Part shown: positions 47,639 through 58,229 of the stretch, piece after piece | Layout of the letters: every line of letters starts with the position of its first letter | Numbering within the stretch: the stretch's first letter is position 1 | From: Medicago truncatula | Taxonomy: Eukaryota; Streptophyta; Magnoliopsida; Fabales; Fabaceae | NCBI RefSeq assembly: GCF_003473485.1 | Contig: NC_053043.1 | Coordinates: forward strand, 2,490,001-2,554,000 | Direction of reading: 5' to 3' | DNA length: 64,000 nucleotides | Position numbers and translations under genes: made by a program | Notes under the pieces: model-generated | The model's input: the letters and a program-made list of their open reading frames with translations, nothing else | What the model was told of the DNA's origin: nothing | The model's database searches: none

Positions 47639-47812
47639 TTTTTTTTTGGCTTTCGCACCAGTTTCCGACTCACTAAAGATGAGCGACTAATCCGGCTTAT
47701 GTGTAGAGGCATGCACACTGACCAAGCGTTGTTCCCCCTGGGAATCGAACCCGGTGTTCCTCGAGTACGTCCTTGGAAGGAGCTCATTGCCACTGGAGCC
47801 CAAACAATTTGG
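47639..47812 (-). mobile_element. tRNA-derived SINE with long target duplication
   Basis: The word 'tttgacaagattgtttttt' stands on both sides (about 47620-47638 and 47813-47831), a 19-bp target duplication. The left side continues into poly-T, the 3' tail of a - strand element. Read on the - strand it starts GGCTCCAGTGGCAATGAGCT (A-box-like) and has GGGTTCGATTCCC (B box) about 40 bases on, the internal Pol III promoter of a tRNA-derived SINE. About 170 bp. Confidence 0.85.
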
Positions 47813-47916
47813 TTTGACAAGATTGTTTTTTGAACGACTTGAAAGGGTGTTTTTTTTTAATTTTTTTTCCTTATTTACTCGTGGTCTTAATTCTCCACCC
47901 TTTTTTATTTATATAT

Positions 47917-48075
47917 GAGAATTGCTGTTCACACATTGCATAAGGCTGTGTCACACTAGTAATTTACCGCAATGCCCTTCGGCAGTTAACTGCCGAATTA
48001 TGGAACCGGCTGCAGTTAACTATCGAGGAAAACTGAAAACTTCGGCAGTTAACTGCCGAGGAAACCTCAAACCTG

Positions 48076-48108
<33 letters not shown>

Positions 48109-48514
48109 AACCATAAGTTGTCATTAATAATATTTATTGATTTTGAATGTTTCAATCATTATTTTGGTACGTTTCAAACAATTGCAGTATTATACTTATG
48201 CGTATATATCTTAATAAGAATAACATTTAAATAGTATAAAAATTAAGCATTTGAATATTGTTTTGCACATTACTTAAAATACAAATAATAATAAAAAATC
48301 GTTAAAATAATCGTGCACAACGATTTTTTTTAAGGTATAATATGTTGTTATATTTTCTACATTAAAATAATTGTGCACAAAGATTTTTTTTATTTTATTT
48401 AAGTAATTTGTAAAACAATATTCAAATGCTTAATTTTTACACTTATTGAAATGTTTTTTGAGGACTTAAATGCTCTTTATTTTTTTGGTCAAGATTTAAA
48501 TGATATTCTTATAA

Positions 48515-48592
<78 letters not shown>

Positions 48593-48875
48593 GCATAAGT
48601 ATAATACTGCAATTGTATGAAACGTACAAAATAATAATTGAAATATTCAAAATCAATAAATATTATTAATGACAATTTATGGTTTTTAACAAAAAAAAAA
48701 AATAGGTTTGAGGTTTGCTCGGTAGTTAACTGCCGAAGTTTTTAGTTTTTCTCGATAGTTTACTGCCGAAGTTTTCCTCGATAGTTAACTGTAGTCAGTT
48801 CCATAATTAATTGGGGAAACATTTCGATAAATTATTAATGTGACGTAGCCAATGTATGTGTCAACAGCAATTCTC
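47917..48875. mobile_element. Mutator-type foldback element upstream of GeBP gene
   Basis: A 959-bp inverted repeat: left end GAGAATTGCTGTTCACACAT pairs with the right end, and the pairing runs almost to the middle, where a TA repeat forms the loop. The 9-bp words TTTATATAT at 47908-47916 and 48876-48884 are identical. Each arm carries copies of the palindrome TTCGGCAGTTAACTGCCGAA or variants (47978-47997, 48041-48060, 48719-48735). No coding. It ends 92 bases before the GeBP ATG, so it lies in or forms that gene's promoter. Confidence 0.85.
48518..48586. repeat. (TA)n microsatellite at the foldback loop
   Basis: About 69 bases of TA repeat at the centre of the foldback element. Confidence 0.9.
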
Positions 48876-48975
48876 TTTATATATTTTGTGAAATCTGATT
48901 CTTCGCTTCATTCACTAGTCACAGTCATTATCCCTCCCCAAAACCCTGAAACCCTAATCACATCCCAAATTCTCG

Positions 48976-50238
48976 ATGGCGCCAAAGCCAAAGAAACGCC
49001 TCGCTCTTGTCGACGACCCACCTACCGCCTCTTCCTCCGACGAGGAACAACCACCTTCAACCCAAAAACCAGCTGACAAAGTAGTCAACGAACAAGATGA
49101 AGATTCATCCTCAGAAGAAGAAGAAGGCGATGAAGAAGATGGTTCTTCATCTGAAGATGAAGAAGAAGAAGATAATCAAACTCAACAAACTCCTTCAAAA
49201 GATTCAAAACCCGCTTCCAAAAACCCTCCTCCTTCTACTCCTATCTCTAACCCTAAACCCGCTGAATCTGAATCCGGCTCAGAATCCGGTTCTGAATCTG
49301 GAACCGAATCTGATTCTGAACCGGAGCATAAATCGGAACCCACTCCACCTCCTAACCCTAAAGTTAAACCACTTGCTTCAAAGCCCATGAAAACCCAAAC
49401 CCAAGCCCAAGCCCAATCAACTCCGGTGCCGATCAAGTCTGGTACTAAGCGTGTAGCCGAAAGTAGCACCGGAAACGATTCAAAACGTTCCAAGAAGAAA
49501 ACCACCACCGCCGGCGGTGGTTCTGATGATGAGAATGAGGTAGAGGAGGATGCGAAATTGACTGGTGAAGACTCGAAGAAGAACTTTCAGAGAGTGTTTA
49601 GCGAAGAAGACGAACTTGTGATTCTCAAAGGACTTGGGGATTTTGTGGCGAAGACAGGAAAAGATCCGATGAAGGAAACAGCTGCATTTCACAGTTTTGT
49701 GAAGAAATTGTTGAAAGCCGATGCCAACGCTGAGCAATTGAAGCGAAAGGTTCGCGGTTTGAAGAAGAAGTTTGAAAGCAGTGACAATTTTACTAAACCT
49801 CATGATAAGAGAGCTTTTGATCTTTTCAAGGTTTGGAGCAAAAATGCTTCTAAGGAAGCTGAAGAAAACGGAAAATCTAATGAGAAAATCGCAAAGAGTG
49901 CTAAGAAGGAAGCTCCTGTCAAGAATGGTGGTTCTGCTAAGAAGGAATTAGCTATAGTTACTAAGAATGTAAGTGGAAAAGTGGAAAGTGGTGTTGGTAA
50001 GAGTTTCATTTTGAGCGAACTGGTTAAATTTGATGAGGCTGCGGGTATAGCTGTGCTCGATAAGGATGCTGCAGAAAGCGGTTTGGAATTGATGAGGGAG
50101 TCAGATAGGGTTGAGTTGGAGGAGAGGTGGAAGAAGTTGCAGGCTGCCGAGATGGATGTGTTTTTGAATCGCGCTGAGGTGGTTAGGGAGCAGACTAGAT
50201 TGGCAATGCAGGAACTCAAGAAGAAATCAAGCACATAG
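48976..50238 (+). CDS. GeBP-like (DUF573) DNA-binding protein
   Basis: Intronless gene for 420 residues. The N-terminal third is low-complexity: acidic (DEDSSSEEEEGDEEDG), then Pro/Ser and Gly-Ser-Glu rich (96-120). KRSKKK (170-175) is a probable nuclear signal. Residues 203-292 form the DUF573 domain, starting FQRVFSEEDELVILKGLGDF and containing AAFHSFVKKLL, LKRKVRGLKKKF and DLFKVWSK. The C-terminal part (about 323-418) is helical with a leucine-rich end (ELEERWKKLQAAEMDVFLNR). This is the GLABROUS1 enhancer-binding protein / STOREKEEPER family, plant transcription regulators tied to leaf cell fate and cytokinin response. The start is the first ATG of the frame. A deleted copy lies at 55377. 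The foldback element sits just upstream. Confidence 0.93.
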   Translation: MAPKPKKRLALVDDPPTASSSDEEQPPSTQKPADKVVNEQDEDSSSEEEEGDEEDGSSSEDEEEEDNQTQQTPSKDSKPASKNPPPSTPISNPKPAESESGSESGSESGTESDSEPEHKSEPTPPPNPKVKPLASKPMKTQTQAQAQSTPVPIKSGTKRVAESSTGNDSKRSKKKTTTAGGGSDDENEVEEDAKLTGEDSKKNFQRVFSEEDELVILKGLGDFVAKTGKDPMKETAAFHSFVKKLLKADANAEQLKRKVRGLKKKFESSDNFTKPHDKRAFDLFKVWSKNASKEAEENGKSNEKIAKSAKKEAPVKNGGSAKKELAIVTKNVSGKVESGVGKSFILSELVKFDEAAGIAVLDKDAAESGLELMRESDRVELEERWKKLQAAEMDVFLNRAEVVREQTRLAMQELKKKSST

Positions 50239-51165
50239 GGTTCTCTTTCTTAGGTATAGTTTTGTGGCTAATGTGATAAATGTTTTGGATATGTTATCTG
50301 TTTATTTTTGTAGTGATTGAGGCTGTCTTATGATTGTTGGATTTATAACATTGTGTTGTTTGATTGCTGATGACTATGAAATTATCGTGGTTTAGAAATT
50401 CCATATATTCTCTTGCTGAACATATACTCATTGTGTTGTTTTGATGATTGTAGTATTGTTATACCAATATATTTGTGTATGCGGTTATAAATAGTTTAAG
50501 CACGGGCCCAAACAAATTGAGAGATCTCTGAAATAGATTTCAAAACAAGCACTTGGTTGTTGAATTTTTGTTGCTCCTGTTCTTTGAACTATTATAATGA
50601 CTGTTATTTATCAATGAGTCTACTAGTTTGAAGGATTTCATTTTATTCCAATGAAGTTGTGAGAATGTGATATGGAATACAATGAGGAATGGAGACAATG
50701 TTACATGCTTTACTGTTCTCTAAAGATGTAAGTTATGGTGGACAGATTCTCACTTTTATTTTTTGAATGTTCATTGTACTCCAATCAAGTTAGGCATATA
50801 TGTTTGTTTATCATCTTATCCATCATTCCTGGGAGATTAGTTTTTGATTGTGAGAATGTTTATTTTTTGAATGTTCTATCCTGGGAGATCAGTTTTTGAT
50901 TGTTCATTGAAGTTTCCGGTGGCCAAGGAAAATACCCTAACTGGGAGATTAGTTTGATCAACGGGTGAATTTTTCTAGTTCATATATTCAGTTCAGAAAA
51001 TTCAGTTCATAGTAGATTATAGTTGGTCCTGCACAATGATCTATTGTGGAAATAGGTCCTTTCTTTTCCCTCGTGAACCCCTTTCCCAAGTATACTGTTT
51101 TGAAACATGAAAGATTAAGGATGTCTTAATATCTTAATTTTGAGGTTGTCGCATGTTTGTTTTTT

Positions 51166-51455
51166 GGGTTAATAGTGCTTTTCACCCCTGTAATATGTCA
51201 TTTCCGGTTTTTGCCCCTATAAAATTTTCGGTTTGATTTGCATCCTCGTAAAAAAAAAAAAAAATCCGGATCTGGAAAACACCCTTAATAGGCCATTCAA
51301 AAACCAAAATTTTGCGAAAAAAAATTCTGAAAATGGCCTATTAGGGATGTTTTCCGGAAAAAAATATTTTACGAGGATGCAAATCAAACCGAAAATTTTA
51401 TAGGGGCGAAAACCGGAAATTACATATATTATAGGGTGAAAAACACTATTAACCC
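51166..51455. mobile_element. Mutator-type MITE, family A copy 2
   Basis: Ends GGGTTAATAGTGCTTTTCAC and reverse complement; 9-bp target words TTGTTTTTT are identical at 51157-51165 and 51456-51464. 290 bp, nearly a perfect hairpin, non-coding. Relative of 45662-46026. Confidence 0.88.
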
Positions 51456-51820
51456 TTGTTTTTTGTAGTGATTGAGGCTGTCTTATGATTGTTGGATTTA
51501 CAACATTGTGTTGTTTGATTGCTGATGACTATGAAATTATGATGGTTTAGAAATTAGGCTGTAAGATCTTTGAAATGGATTTCAAAACAAGCACTTGGTT
51601 GTTGAGCTTTTGTTGGTTGTGTTCTTTGAACTATTATGGTGAGTATCATGGAATGATGAGTATTACGGATCATTCAATTTCTTTTATTAGAATGTGATAT
51701 GAGAACTGATAGTGCTGTATGTTTGTGCCACCTTAGTCTTAGCCATCGACTCCCAATCTTTTGAAGTCTAACCTGTTATAACTTATATCTTATGGCTCAG
51801 CAAAGTGCCTTCATTGGGAG

Positions 51821-52014
51821 AGTGCTTTGATTTGTGAGTGAATGCATAATGTAATGGCAGCTAAACTTTGCTATTTTATATGTCAAGTTCATTTATAGAT
51901 TGTAGTTAGTCGTGTACAGTGCTTTAATCAGTGAGTGAATGCATTATGTAATGGCAGCTAAACTTTGCTATTTTATACGTTCAGTTCATTTATAGACTGT
52001 AGTTGGTCGTGTAC
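51821..52014. repeat. Tandem duplication, 97-bp unit
   Basis: Two copies starting agtgctttgatttgtgagtg (51821) and agtgctttaatcagtgagtg (51918); each contains 'atgtaatggcagctaaactttgctatttta'. A weaker third relative is at about 52375. Confidence 0.85.
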
Positions 52015-53957
52015 ACTGGTTCTCCATTATTGTGGCAATAGGTCAGTTCTCTTCCTTCACGAATCCCTTTACTACCAACACACTATTTTGAAACACTAGG
52101 CCAGGTTTATCCAAGCAAATACTTCAATCAAACAGTAAGGAATACAGACATCTTAATTCCTTCATGAACCCCTTTACTAATAATCTGTGCTGTTTGATTA
52201 CTGACTATATGGAATTATTATGAATATTCTCTTGCTGAACACACACTTGTGCACATTTGTTTGAAGGGTTCACTTTATAATTTCAATCAAGCTATGAGAA
52301 TGTGCTATGAGAGCAGATGTGTTTTCTTTGTTTCATTCACTTTAGTCTTAGACTCCCAAATTTTTATATTTAGGGAGTGCTTTGATCAACGGATGAATTA
52401 ATTTTGTTATGGCAGGGGAACTTTGCCATTTTAAATGTTGAGTTCTTTATATACTATATTATAGTTTAGAGTTATGATACATAGACATCCTTAAGTGGCA
52501 ATACATCCTTTGACACCACACAAAAATCTGACACGTAGCCACATAGACCCCGCACAAGCACACTTTTTCTTTTATCTCCTCTTCTCTCTTCCCAATGTAT
52601 GGGGTGTACAAGGGTGTATGGGAATAAAGGGTGTATATATAACATTTTCCTATAGTTTATTCTGTCCATTGTGCTGGTAACTGGTCCTTTCCCTTCATTC
52701 ATGAACCCTTTTATTATGAACATTATTTTAAGCCACTTGGCCATCAAAGGACAAAACCATTGCATTGTCCTGGGATTTTTTCTTGATAAAGCACACTGTT
52801 CAAAGATTTTAATTTAAGTATTTCTATTTCACTGTCAGTCTTAATCGAAGACCCTTTGATGAAGTCACCTTCTTTAATAGCGACTTACTCTTTGATGACT
52901 ATCACCGGGAGAGTATCAAGACCCTTTTCATTAGAAATTTCAAGCACACACGATCTTAATTGAAGTATTAAAATATAACAAGCAAGTCCATACCCTTGGA
53001 TTTGTTACATGTAACAACATGTGATTCCCATCTGGAGGCCGATTGATGAACCACAGTATTTGAACTATTACTTCATGGTGACGTTTTGGACGAGAAATCC
53101 TCTTATATGATCGCTTACTGTAGACTAATGTTTAAAATAGTTTGAACATTCATAGTATTACTCGTCCTAACGGCTAACGCAGTTATAAACGTCACTCTCT
53201 AATATGTACATTTTATCTTTGTCAAATTAACATTGATCATGTCGTAAAGACATGGATGTCACTCTATGTTGTAAAGATATGGATGGCCATAAATTTCTAC
53301 TTAAAAGGTGATGCTACCAAACTTAAAAATTGCCTTACTTTGTTGGTATTACCGTATTTTTTTTTTTTTCTTCTTCAAACTGTCCCAATCTATTTTACGA
53401 TACTTACACTTCCAACAATTAAAGGAGTCCACTAATTTTTTTTTCTGAGTGTTTGCCATTTTTCTTTGATAATATTATTGACCATTCTTATCTATCTATT
53501 CTACACTGGTTTGCTATTTTACCACTTCCTCGTTAGATTTTGGTGGTTTGAGATTTGATACCAATTCCAAACCAAACAGTCAAACAAAGGCAGTTTTAGA
53601 TTAAATTTGAAAAAGCAACAAACTGTAATCACAATCCACATATAACTTTGGAAATTACCACTGAGAATTTGTGAGCAAGTTTTATTTGGTTAGGGAAATA
53701 TGCAATGTCATTTTGTGTGTTTAGAAAAAGTAAAACTTTCAGGTGTAATGCCAATGCCACCTGATCACTTTAAACGTATGCTGTGTTAGGCAATAACCAT
53801 CACCCACACAAGAAATTCTGAAATACTTTCTTATCCCCACTCAGCATTTATTGTTATTCTTTCATTTCATACATGATACTCAAAATAGCATGGCATTACA
53901 ACAATGGCTCAAAGCTGAAACTCAATTGAAAAAACATTTCACCTCCACAGTCTAGTA

Positions 53958-54467
53958 TTATTTCAGATTGATAGATAACTCAAACTTGGAAACAATTATA
54001 CCATCACTATCTGCATAAAGCCATTCTCCATCACGAATAAACGTTCCTCCAACATAAACATCAACATGTTTTTCACCAGTACCCTTTTCATTAGATCCAA
54101 GTGGATAAGAACCCAAAGCTCTAACACCAACTTGACACAAATTAATCTCATCCACATCTCTAACACAACCATTCACAATAATTCCGGACCACCCCGTATT
54201 TTGTGCCAACTGCACCAAATTCCCTCCAACAAGAGCACACCTCATACTTCCTCCTCGATCAATAACCAAGACTCTTCCTTCTCCTTTAGTTTCAAGGAGT
54301 TCTCTTGCCAAGACATTGTCTTCAAACACTTTTACAGTAACGATGGGGCCGGAGAATGCCCGGCAGTGGCCATATATCTGGAACACTGGATGCAGTATTC
54401 TCAAATCACCACTTGCTATGTGTGTTGCGTTTGTGTCACATATCTCTGCTGTTCTTGGAGAAGCCAT
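53958..54467 (-). CDS. RraA-like 4-hydroxy-4-methyl-2-oxoglutarate aldolase, copy 1
   Basis: Single coding exon on the - strand, 169 residues, full length for the plant family. The class II aldolase signature G-x20-R-D-x2-E is intact: G82, R103, D104 and E107 (GCVRDVDEI). Other conserved parts are ALVGGN (78-83) and GTFIRDGEWLYADSDGIIVS (141-160). Family knowledge: RraA-like proteins cleave HMG-type keto acids to pyruvate or decarboxylate oxaloacetate, with a divalent metal; E. coli RraA also inhibits RNase E. The context gives no pathway. Compared with copy 2, residue 71 is Arg instead of Gly next to the conserved GGSMR, and the C-terminus has three extra residues. A 5' untranslated intron (54480-55186) with donor GTAAGC lies upstream. 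Confidence 0.9.
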   Translation of the reverse strand: MASPRTAEICDTNATHIASGDLRILHPVFQIYGHCRAFSGPIVTVKVFEDNVLARELLETKGEGRVLVIDRGGSMRCALVGGNLVQLAQNTGWSGIIVNGCVRDVDEINLCQVGVRALGSYPLGSNEKGTGEKHVDVYVGGTFIRDGEWLYADSDGIIVSKFELSINLK

Positions 54468-54479
54468 GTTTCACAAATC

Positions 54480-55186
54480 CTGCAACCACATCAAGAAGAA
54501 CCTTTATATAATGATTCTGAGGAACTGAAAATTTTATGCAGCGGAATCTCAGCCTCTGGGGCACACCAGGGTCATAGCAGGCTTCAAGGCTCGACGAGCA
54601 CTAACATAGGTATTTATAAATCACTCGCTCAAAAGGTTTTCAACCGACACTTAGAGTTGAATCCACAACCTTACAAGTGAGTTAACTCTTTATCAACTAA
54701 ACCAACCTTGCCGTATAAAGATAATGTTACTGTAAAGGTAAACGAGCCTTTACTTATATAATTACATTGAATTAACCGGACTTAATTTTTGCTGTGAAAA
54801 ATTTCTACAGTGAAAATCACAGTTTTTTTACCAAACTATCTCTGGTGAAAATTCCACATGAGATGTATACATGAAGAAGTTAGTTGTTCTTAATAATATA
54901 GAGAGTAAAGCATAAGATATATCATTGATTTAGAAGAAAAAACATGATTTTCATTTGTAGTTAACAAAGAGAGGGTTTTGGAAGAAATAAAGATGGTTTT
55001 CCAAAAATTATTTGGAAACGCACTAGTTGATTTGAACTTTGAAGTTTGTGCATATGCTTGGAATATTAACAACGTAAAGAAAGCATAGGATTGGAATTTA
55101 GGTTTGAAAGAAACAACCAAGGCAGCTTAAATTATTATTATGCAAATTATGCTAAAAAAAAGTTGCAGGTTATGAATTATGCTTAC
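54480..55186 (-). other. 5' untranslated intron of RraA copy 1
   Basis: Acceptor GTTGCAG|GATT (boundary 54479/54480) lies 12 bases upstream of the ATG and donor G|GTAAGC at 55186. The same donor and acceptor contexts occur in copy 2, where the intron is 307 bp; here it is 707 bp, with extra sequence between about 54540 and 54730. Inferred from signals and paralogue comparison. Confidence 0.6.
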
Positions 55187-55376
55187 CAAATTAAAGGCAG
55201 AGGAGAGATGAAGACAGCTGAAGAAGAGTTGAGGAGTTAATTAGTGGGATTGAGGAGTGAGCTTTTGTTTGGTTTTTTGGAATATGTAAGGAGGGGGATT
55301 TATACTAAGAGTGTGAGTGACATATTTCTTCAAGTGGAAAACTAATTCAATTATGATGCCAAAGTCAAACCCCTCA

Positions 55377-55625
55377 CTTTTAAGCCCATGGAAGCCTGCC
55401 ATAGGCCCAGTTCACTCCGGTACCGGCCAGATCTGGAACAAAGCGTGCCATCGAATACAACACAAGCAGAACTGACTCGAAATGTGCTAAGAAGAGAATT
55501 ACGGCCATTGCTGGTGGTGGGTTCTGATGACGAAAACCAGGCAGAGGAAGACGCGAAACTGACCGGTGAAGAGTGAAGACTTCAAAAAGATGTCTCAGAG
55601 AAATCAAGTCATCAGTATTCTCTGA
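55377..55625 (+). pseudogene. Deleted copy of the GeBP-like gene
   Basis: Starts in the middle of the GeBP coding sequence (KPM..., matching residues 136 onward of the gene at 48976) and shows the diagnostic run GSDDENQAEEDAKLTGEE, equal to GSDDENEVEEDAKLTGED. It then jumps to a stretch like the last codons and stop (aaatcaag..ttctctgaggta), so the DUF573 domain and nearly all of the C-terminal part are gone. The N-terminal acidic part is absent. The 3' flank after it matches that of the parent gene. It is broken and cannot make a GeBP protein. Confidence 0.8.
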
Positions 55626-57359
55626 GGTAAAGTTTTGTGGTTAGTTTGGTACATGTTTTGGATTTGTTCTCTGTTTATATTTGTAGTAATTTTGAGGCTG
55701 TGTTATGGTCATTTGATTAACAGTTGTGCCATTCGATTGATGACTATATGAAATTATCATGGTTTAGAAATATTGTGTATATTCTTTTGCTGAACATACT
55801 TATATACAAATTGTGTTGTCTTGATGATTGTAATGGTATCATACCAATATGTTTGTATATGTAGTTACAGAGAGCTTAAGTTTGGCTCAAACAAATAGGG
55901 AAATCTTTGAAATGGATTTCAAAACATGCATTTGGTTTGGTTGTTGAACTTTTGTTGTTTGTGTTCTCTGAATTATTATGATGCATCAATAATCTACTAG
56001 TTTGAGGGTTCATTGTATAGTTTCATTGTATGGATTCCAGAATAGGGTTCACTATATAGTTTCAATCATAGTTGGTTGTGCACACACTGGCAATAGGTCT
56101 TTTTTTTTTTTTTTTTTTTTTCCTTCACGGATCCCTTTACTACTAATACACTATTTTGAAACACCAGGCCAAGTTTATCTAAGCAAACACTTCAATCAAC
56201 TGTAAGGAATAAGGATATCTTAATGACATCAAAGAAACTTAGTTATATCAAGTGTTTCCATTTCTCTGTCAGCGTGCACTGTATAGTAATGGGCAATGGC
56301 CAAAACTTTTAATGCCCAAAGCTCTTATTAAGTTGGCCACAAGTGCACAGAATCTTAATGAAGCCTTTATACCAACTTATAGGTAATATGAACAGCAGGC
56401 TTTTCCCACCAGGACTCCAGGAGGCATGATATCTGCAAGCTCCCATCGACAGAACGTTGATGAGAGTAATGGTGTTTGCCACTATTACTTCATGATGATT
56501 GATGACCTTTTAGATGAGAAGTGTCTCATGTGATTTATAGTGAACTAATGTTTGAAGTGGTTTAAAATTAGCAATAACCGATGTTTCTCGTCATGAGTAG
56601 AAACTGAAGTATTTTTTGTTCTCACAACTGAGACTAATTCAATTGCTGCCAGTTCGACAAAAAACAAGAAAAATGAGTACTCATCCCTCAACTTGATTTA
56701 TGTTTGTTTTCTCTTGTTTTTTGTTTTTACGATTAATCCATGATAGTATTTCTTGTTTTTGTTGAATAAACATCTTAACAATTGCGCTACTTCATTGGAA
56801 TCCTTGTCTTTCTTCTCAACAAAGGCATTGGATTTAAGTTTGACAAAGCAACAAATTGTAATCATAATCCACAGAGAGAAATTTCGAAATTGACCAGTGG
56901 GAATTGATGAACAAGTTTTGTTTAATTTTGTTAGGTGTTTATTTGGGATTGGAAATATGGTTTACACTCAAGACCAATGTCATTTTGGTCTTTTACAAAG
57001 AGTAAACTTTTTCAGATGTATGCCACTGGTTTAAAACATGTCTTAGGCAATGGCCACTGCCTATACAAGAAGAAATACCGTTTTTTTTCTTTCCTTTCTT
57101 CCAAATGTTACTTCCACTGGAGGTAATATATACTCGAGATACGAAAACTAAATGTGGACACATCTTTTAATTGAGATCAAAATGTGGACACATTATAACT
57201 CTTGATGGTAAGTTCTGAAATACTAATTAACTCAACTTTTATTGTTTATTATTTCATTTCATGCATAAGATTGAGAATAGCATGACATTACAACAATGGC
57301 TCAAAGCTGAAATACAAGTGAAAAAACATTACACCTCTAAAGTACAGTCTAGTACTATT
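55626..57359. other. Duplicated 3' flank between GeBP pseudogene and RraA copy 2
   Basis: Similar to 50239-53957 in phrases such as 'agttttgtggttag', 'tgactatatgaaattatcatggtttagaaat' and 'caggccaagtttatc', so the whole GeBP-to-RraA interval was copied. A T run at 56101-56120 is present. No other gene. Confidence 0.6.
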
Positions 57360-57860
57360 TCAAATGGACAACTCAAACTTGGATACAATGATACCATCAT
57401 TATCTGCATAGAGCCATTCTCCATCACGAATAAAAGTTCCTCCAACATAAACAGCAACATGTTTTTCACCAGTACCGTTTTTATTGGATTTAAGTGGATG
57501 AGAAGCCAAAGCTCTAACACCAACCTGACACAAATTAATCTCATCCACATCTCTAATACAACCATTCACAACAATCCCAGACCACCCCTTGTTTTGTGCC
57601 AACTGCACCAAATTCCCTCCAACAAGAGCACACCTCATGCTTCCTCCTCCATCAACAACCAAAACTCTTCCTTCTCCTTTTGTTTCAAGAAGTTCTCTTA
57701 CCAACACATTATCTTCAAACACTTTTACAGTAACAGCGGGCCCCGAGAATGCCTGAGACTGTCCATACTTCTGGAACACTGGATGAAGTATCCTCAAATC
57801 ACCATTTGTTAAGTGTGTTGCGTTTGTGTCACATATCTCTGCTGTTGGTAGAGAATCCAT
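57360..57860 (-). CDS. RraA-like 4-hydroxy-4-methyl-2-oxoglutarate aldolase, copy 2
   Basis: Single coding exon, 166 residues, about 85% identical by eye to copy 1 at 53958. The class II aldolase signature G82-x20-R103-D104-x2-E107 (GCIRDVDEI) is present, with ALVGGN and FIRDGEWLYADNDGIIVS conserved. Residue 71 is the conserved Gly (VVDGGGSMRCAL), unlike copy 1. It has a 5' untranslated intron (57873-58179) flanked by the same signals as in copy 1. The protein has no transit peptide, so it is probably cytosolic. Both copies look intact; which is the ancestral one is not decided here. Confidence 0.92.
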   Translation of the reverse strand: MDSLPTAEICDTNATHLTNGDLRILHPVFQKYGQSQAFSGPAVTVKVFEDNVLVRELLETKGEGRVLVVDGGGSMRCALVGGNLVQLAQNKGWSGIVVNGCIRDVDEINLCQVGVRALASHPLKSNKNGTGEKHVAVYVGGTFIRDGEWLYADNDGIIVSKFELSI

Positions 57861-57872
57861 ATTACACTACTC

Positions 57873-58179
57873 CTGCAACCACATACAAAGAAACCTTTAC
57901 TTATAGTTACAACGAATCAACTAGGCTTAATTTAAAGTCGTCCGTCGTGAAAATTTTGTGCAGTGAAATCTCAACCATTCATTTAACTTTACGGTGTATG
58001 GCGGCAAGGAGAGAATCCTTTTTACATGAAAAAGTTAGTTGTTCTTATCATTGAATTGGAAGGAAAAACATGATTTTGGGAGAAATTAAGCTGATGGTTT
58101 TTGTTTATGTTGAAACAACTATGCTAGCTTAAATTATTATGTAAATTAAAGTAAAAAAACAGAAGCAGCTTATGCTTAC
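57873..58179 (-). other. 5' untranslated intron of RraA copy 2
   Basis: Acceptor GTTGCAG|GAGT and donor TTTTG|GTAAGC match those of copy 1. The untranslated exon upstream (from 58180) reads like 55187 onward: 'gaggagagatgaaggcaaggcagctgaag' against 'gaggagagatgaagacagctgaag'. Confidence 0.6.
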
Positions 58180-58229
58180 CAAAAGGAAGAGGAGAGATGA
58201 AGGCAAGGCAGCTGAAGAAGCCTTTGTTT

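Larger units (their letters stand above)
50239..53950. other. 3' flank of GeBP with decayed internal duplications
   Basis: Long gene-free stretch. The phrase 'gattgaggctgtcttatgattg' followed by 'ttgctgatgactatgaaatta' occurs at about 50310 and 51472, and a related version at about 55692 after the GeBP pseudogene. A further relative is near 52190. So the 3' flank itself has been copied several times. A Mutator MITE (51166) and a 97-bp tandem duplication (51821) lie inside. At 52470-52660 a sequence with 'ttgacaccacacaaaaatctgacacgt' looks like another MITE relic. Confidence 0.55.

Noticed and set aside
49182-50234. Long - strand frames over the GeBP gene
   Set aside because: Antisense shadows of a codon-biased, low-complexity coding sequence.
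54066-54680. 204-residue + strand frame over RraA copy 1
   Set aside because: Antisense shadow of the aldolase coding exon; the analogous + frame at 57261 is a shadow too.
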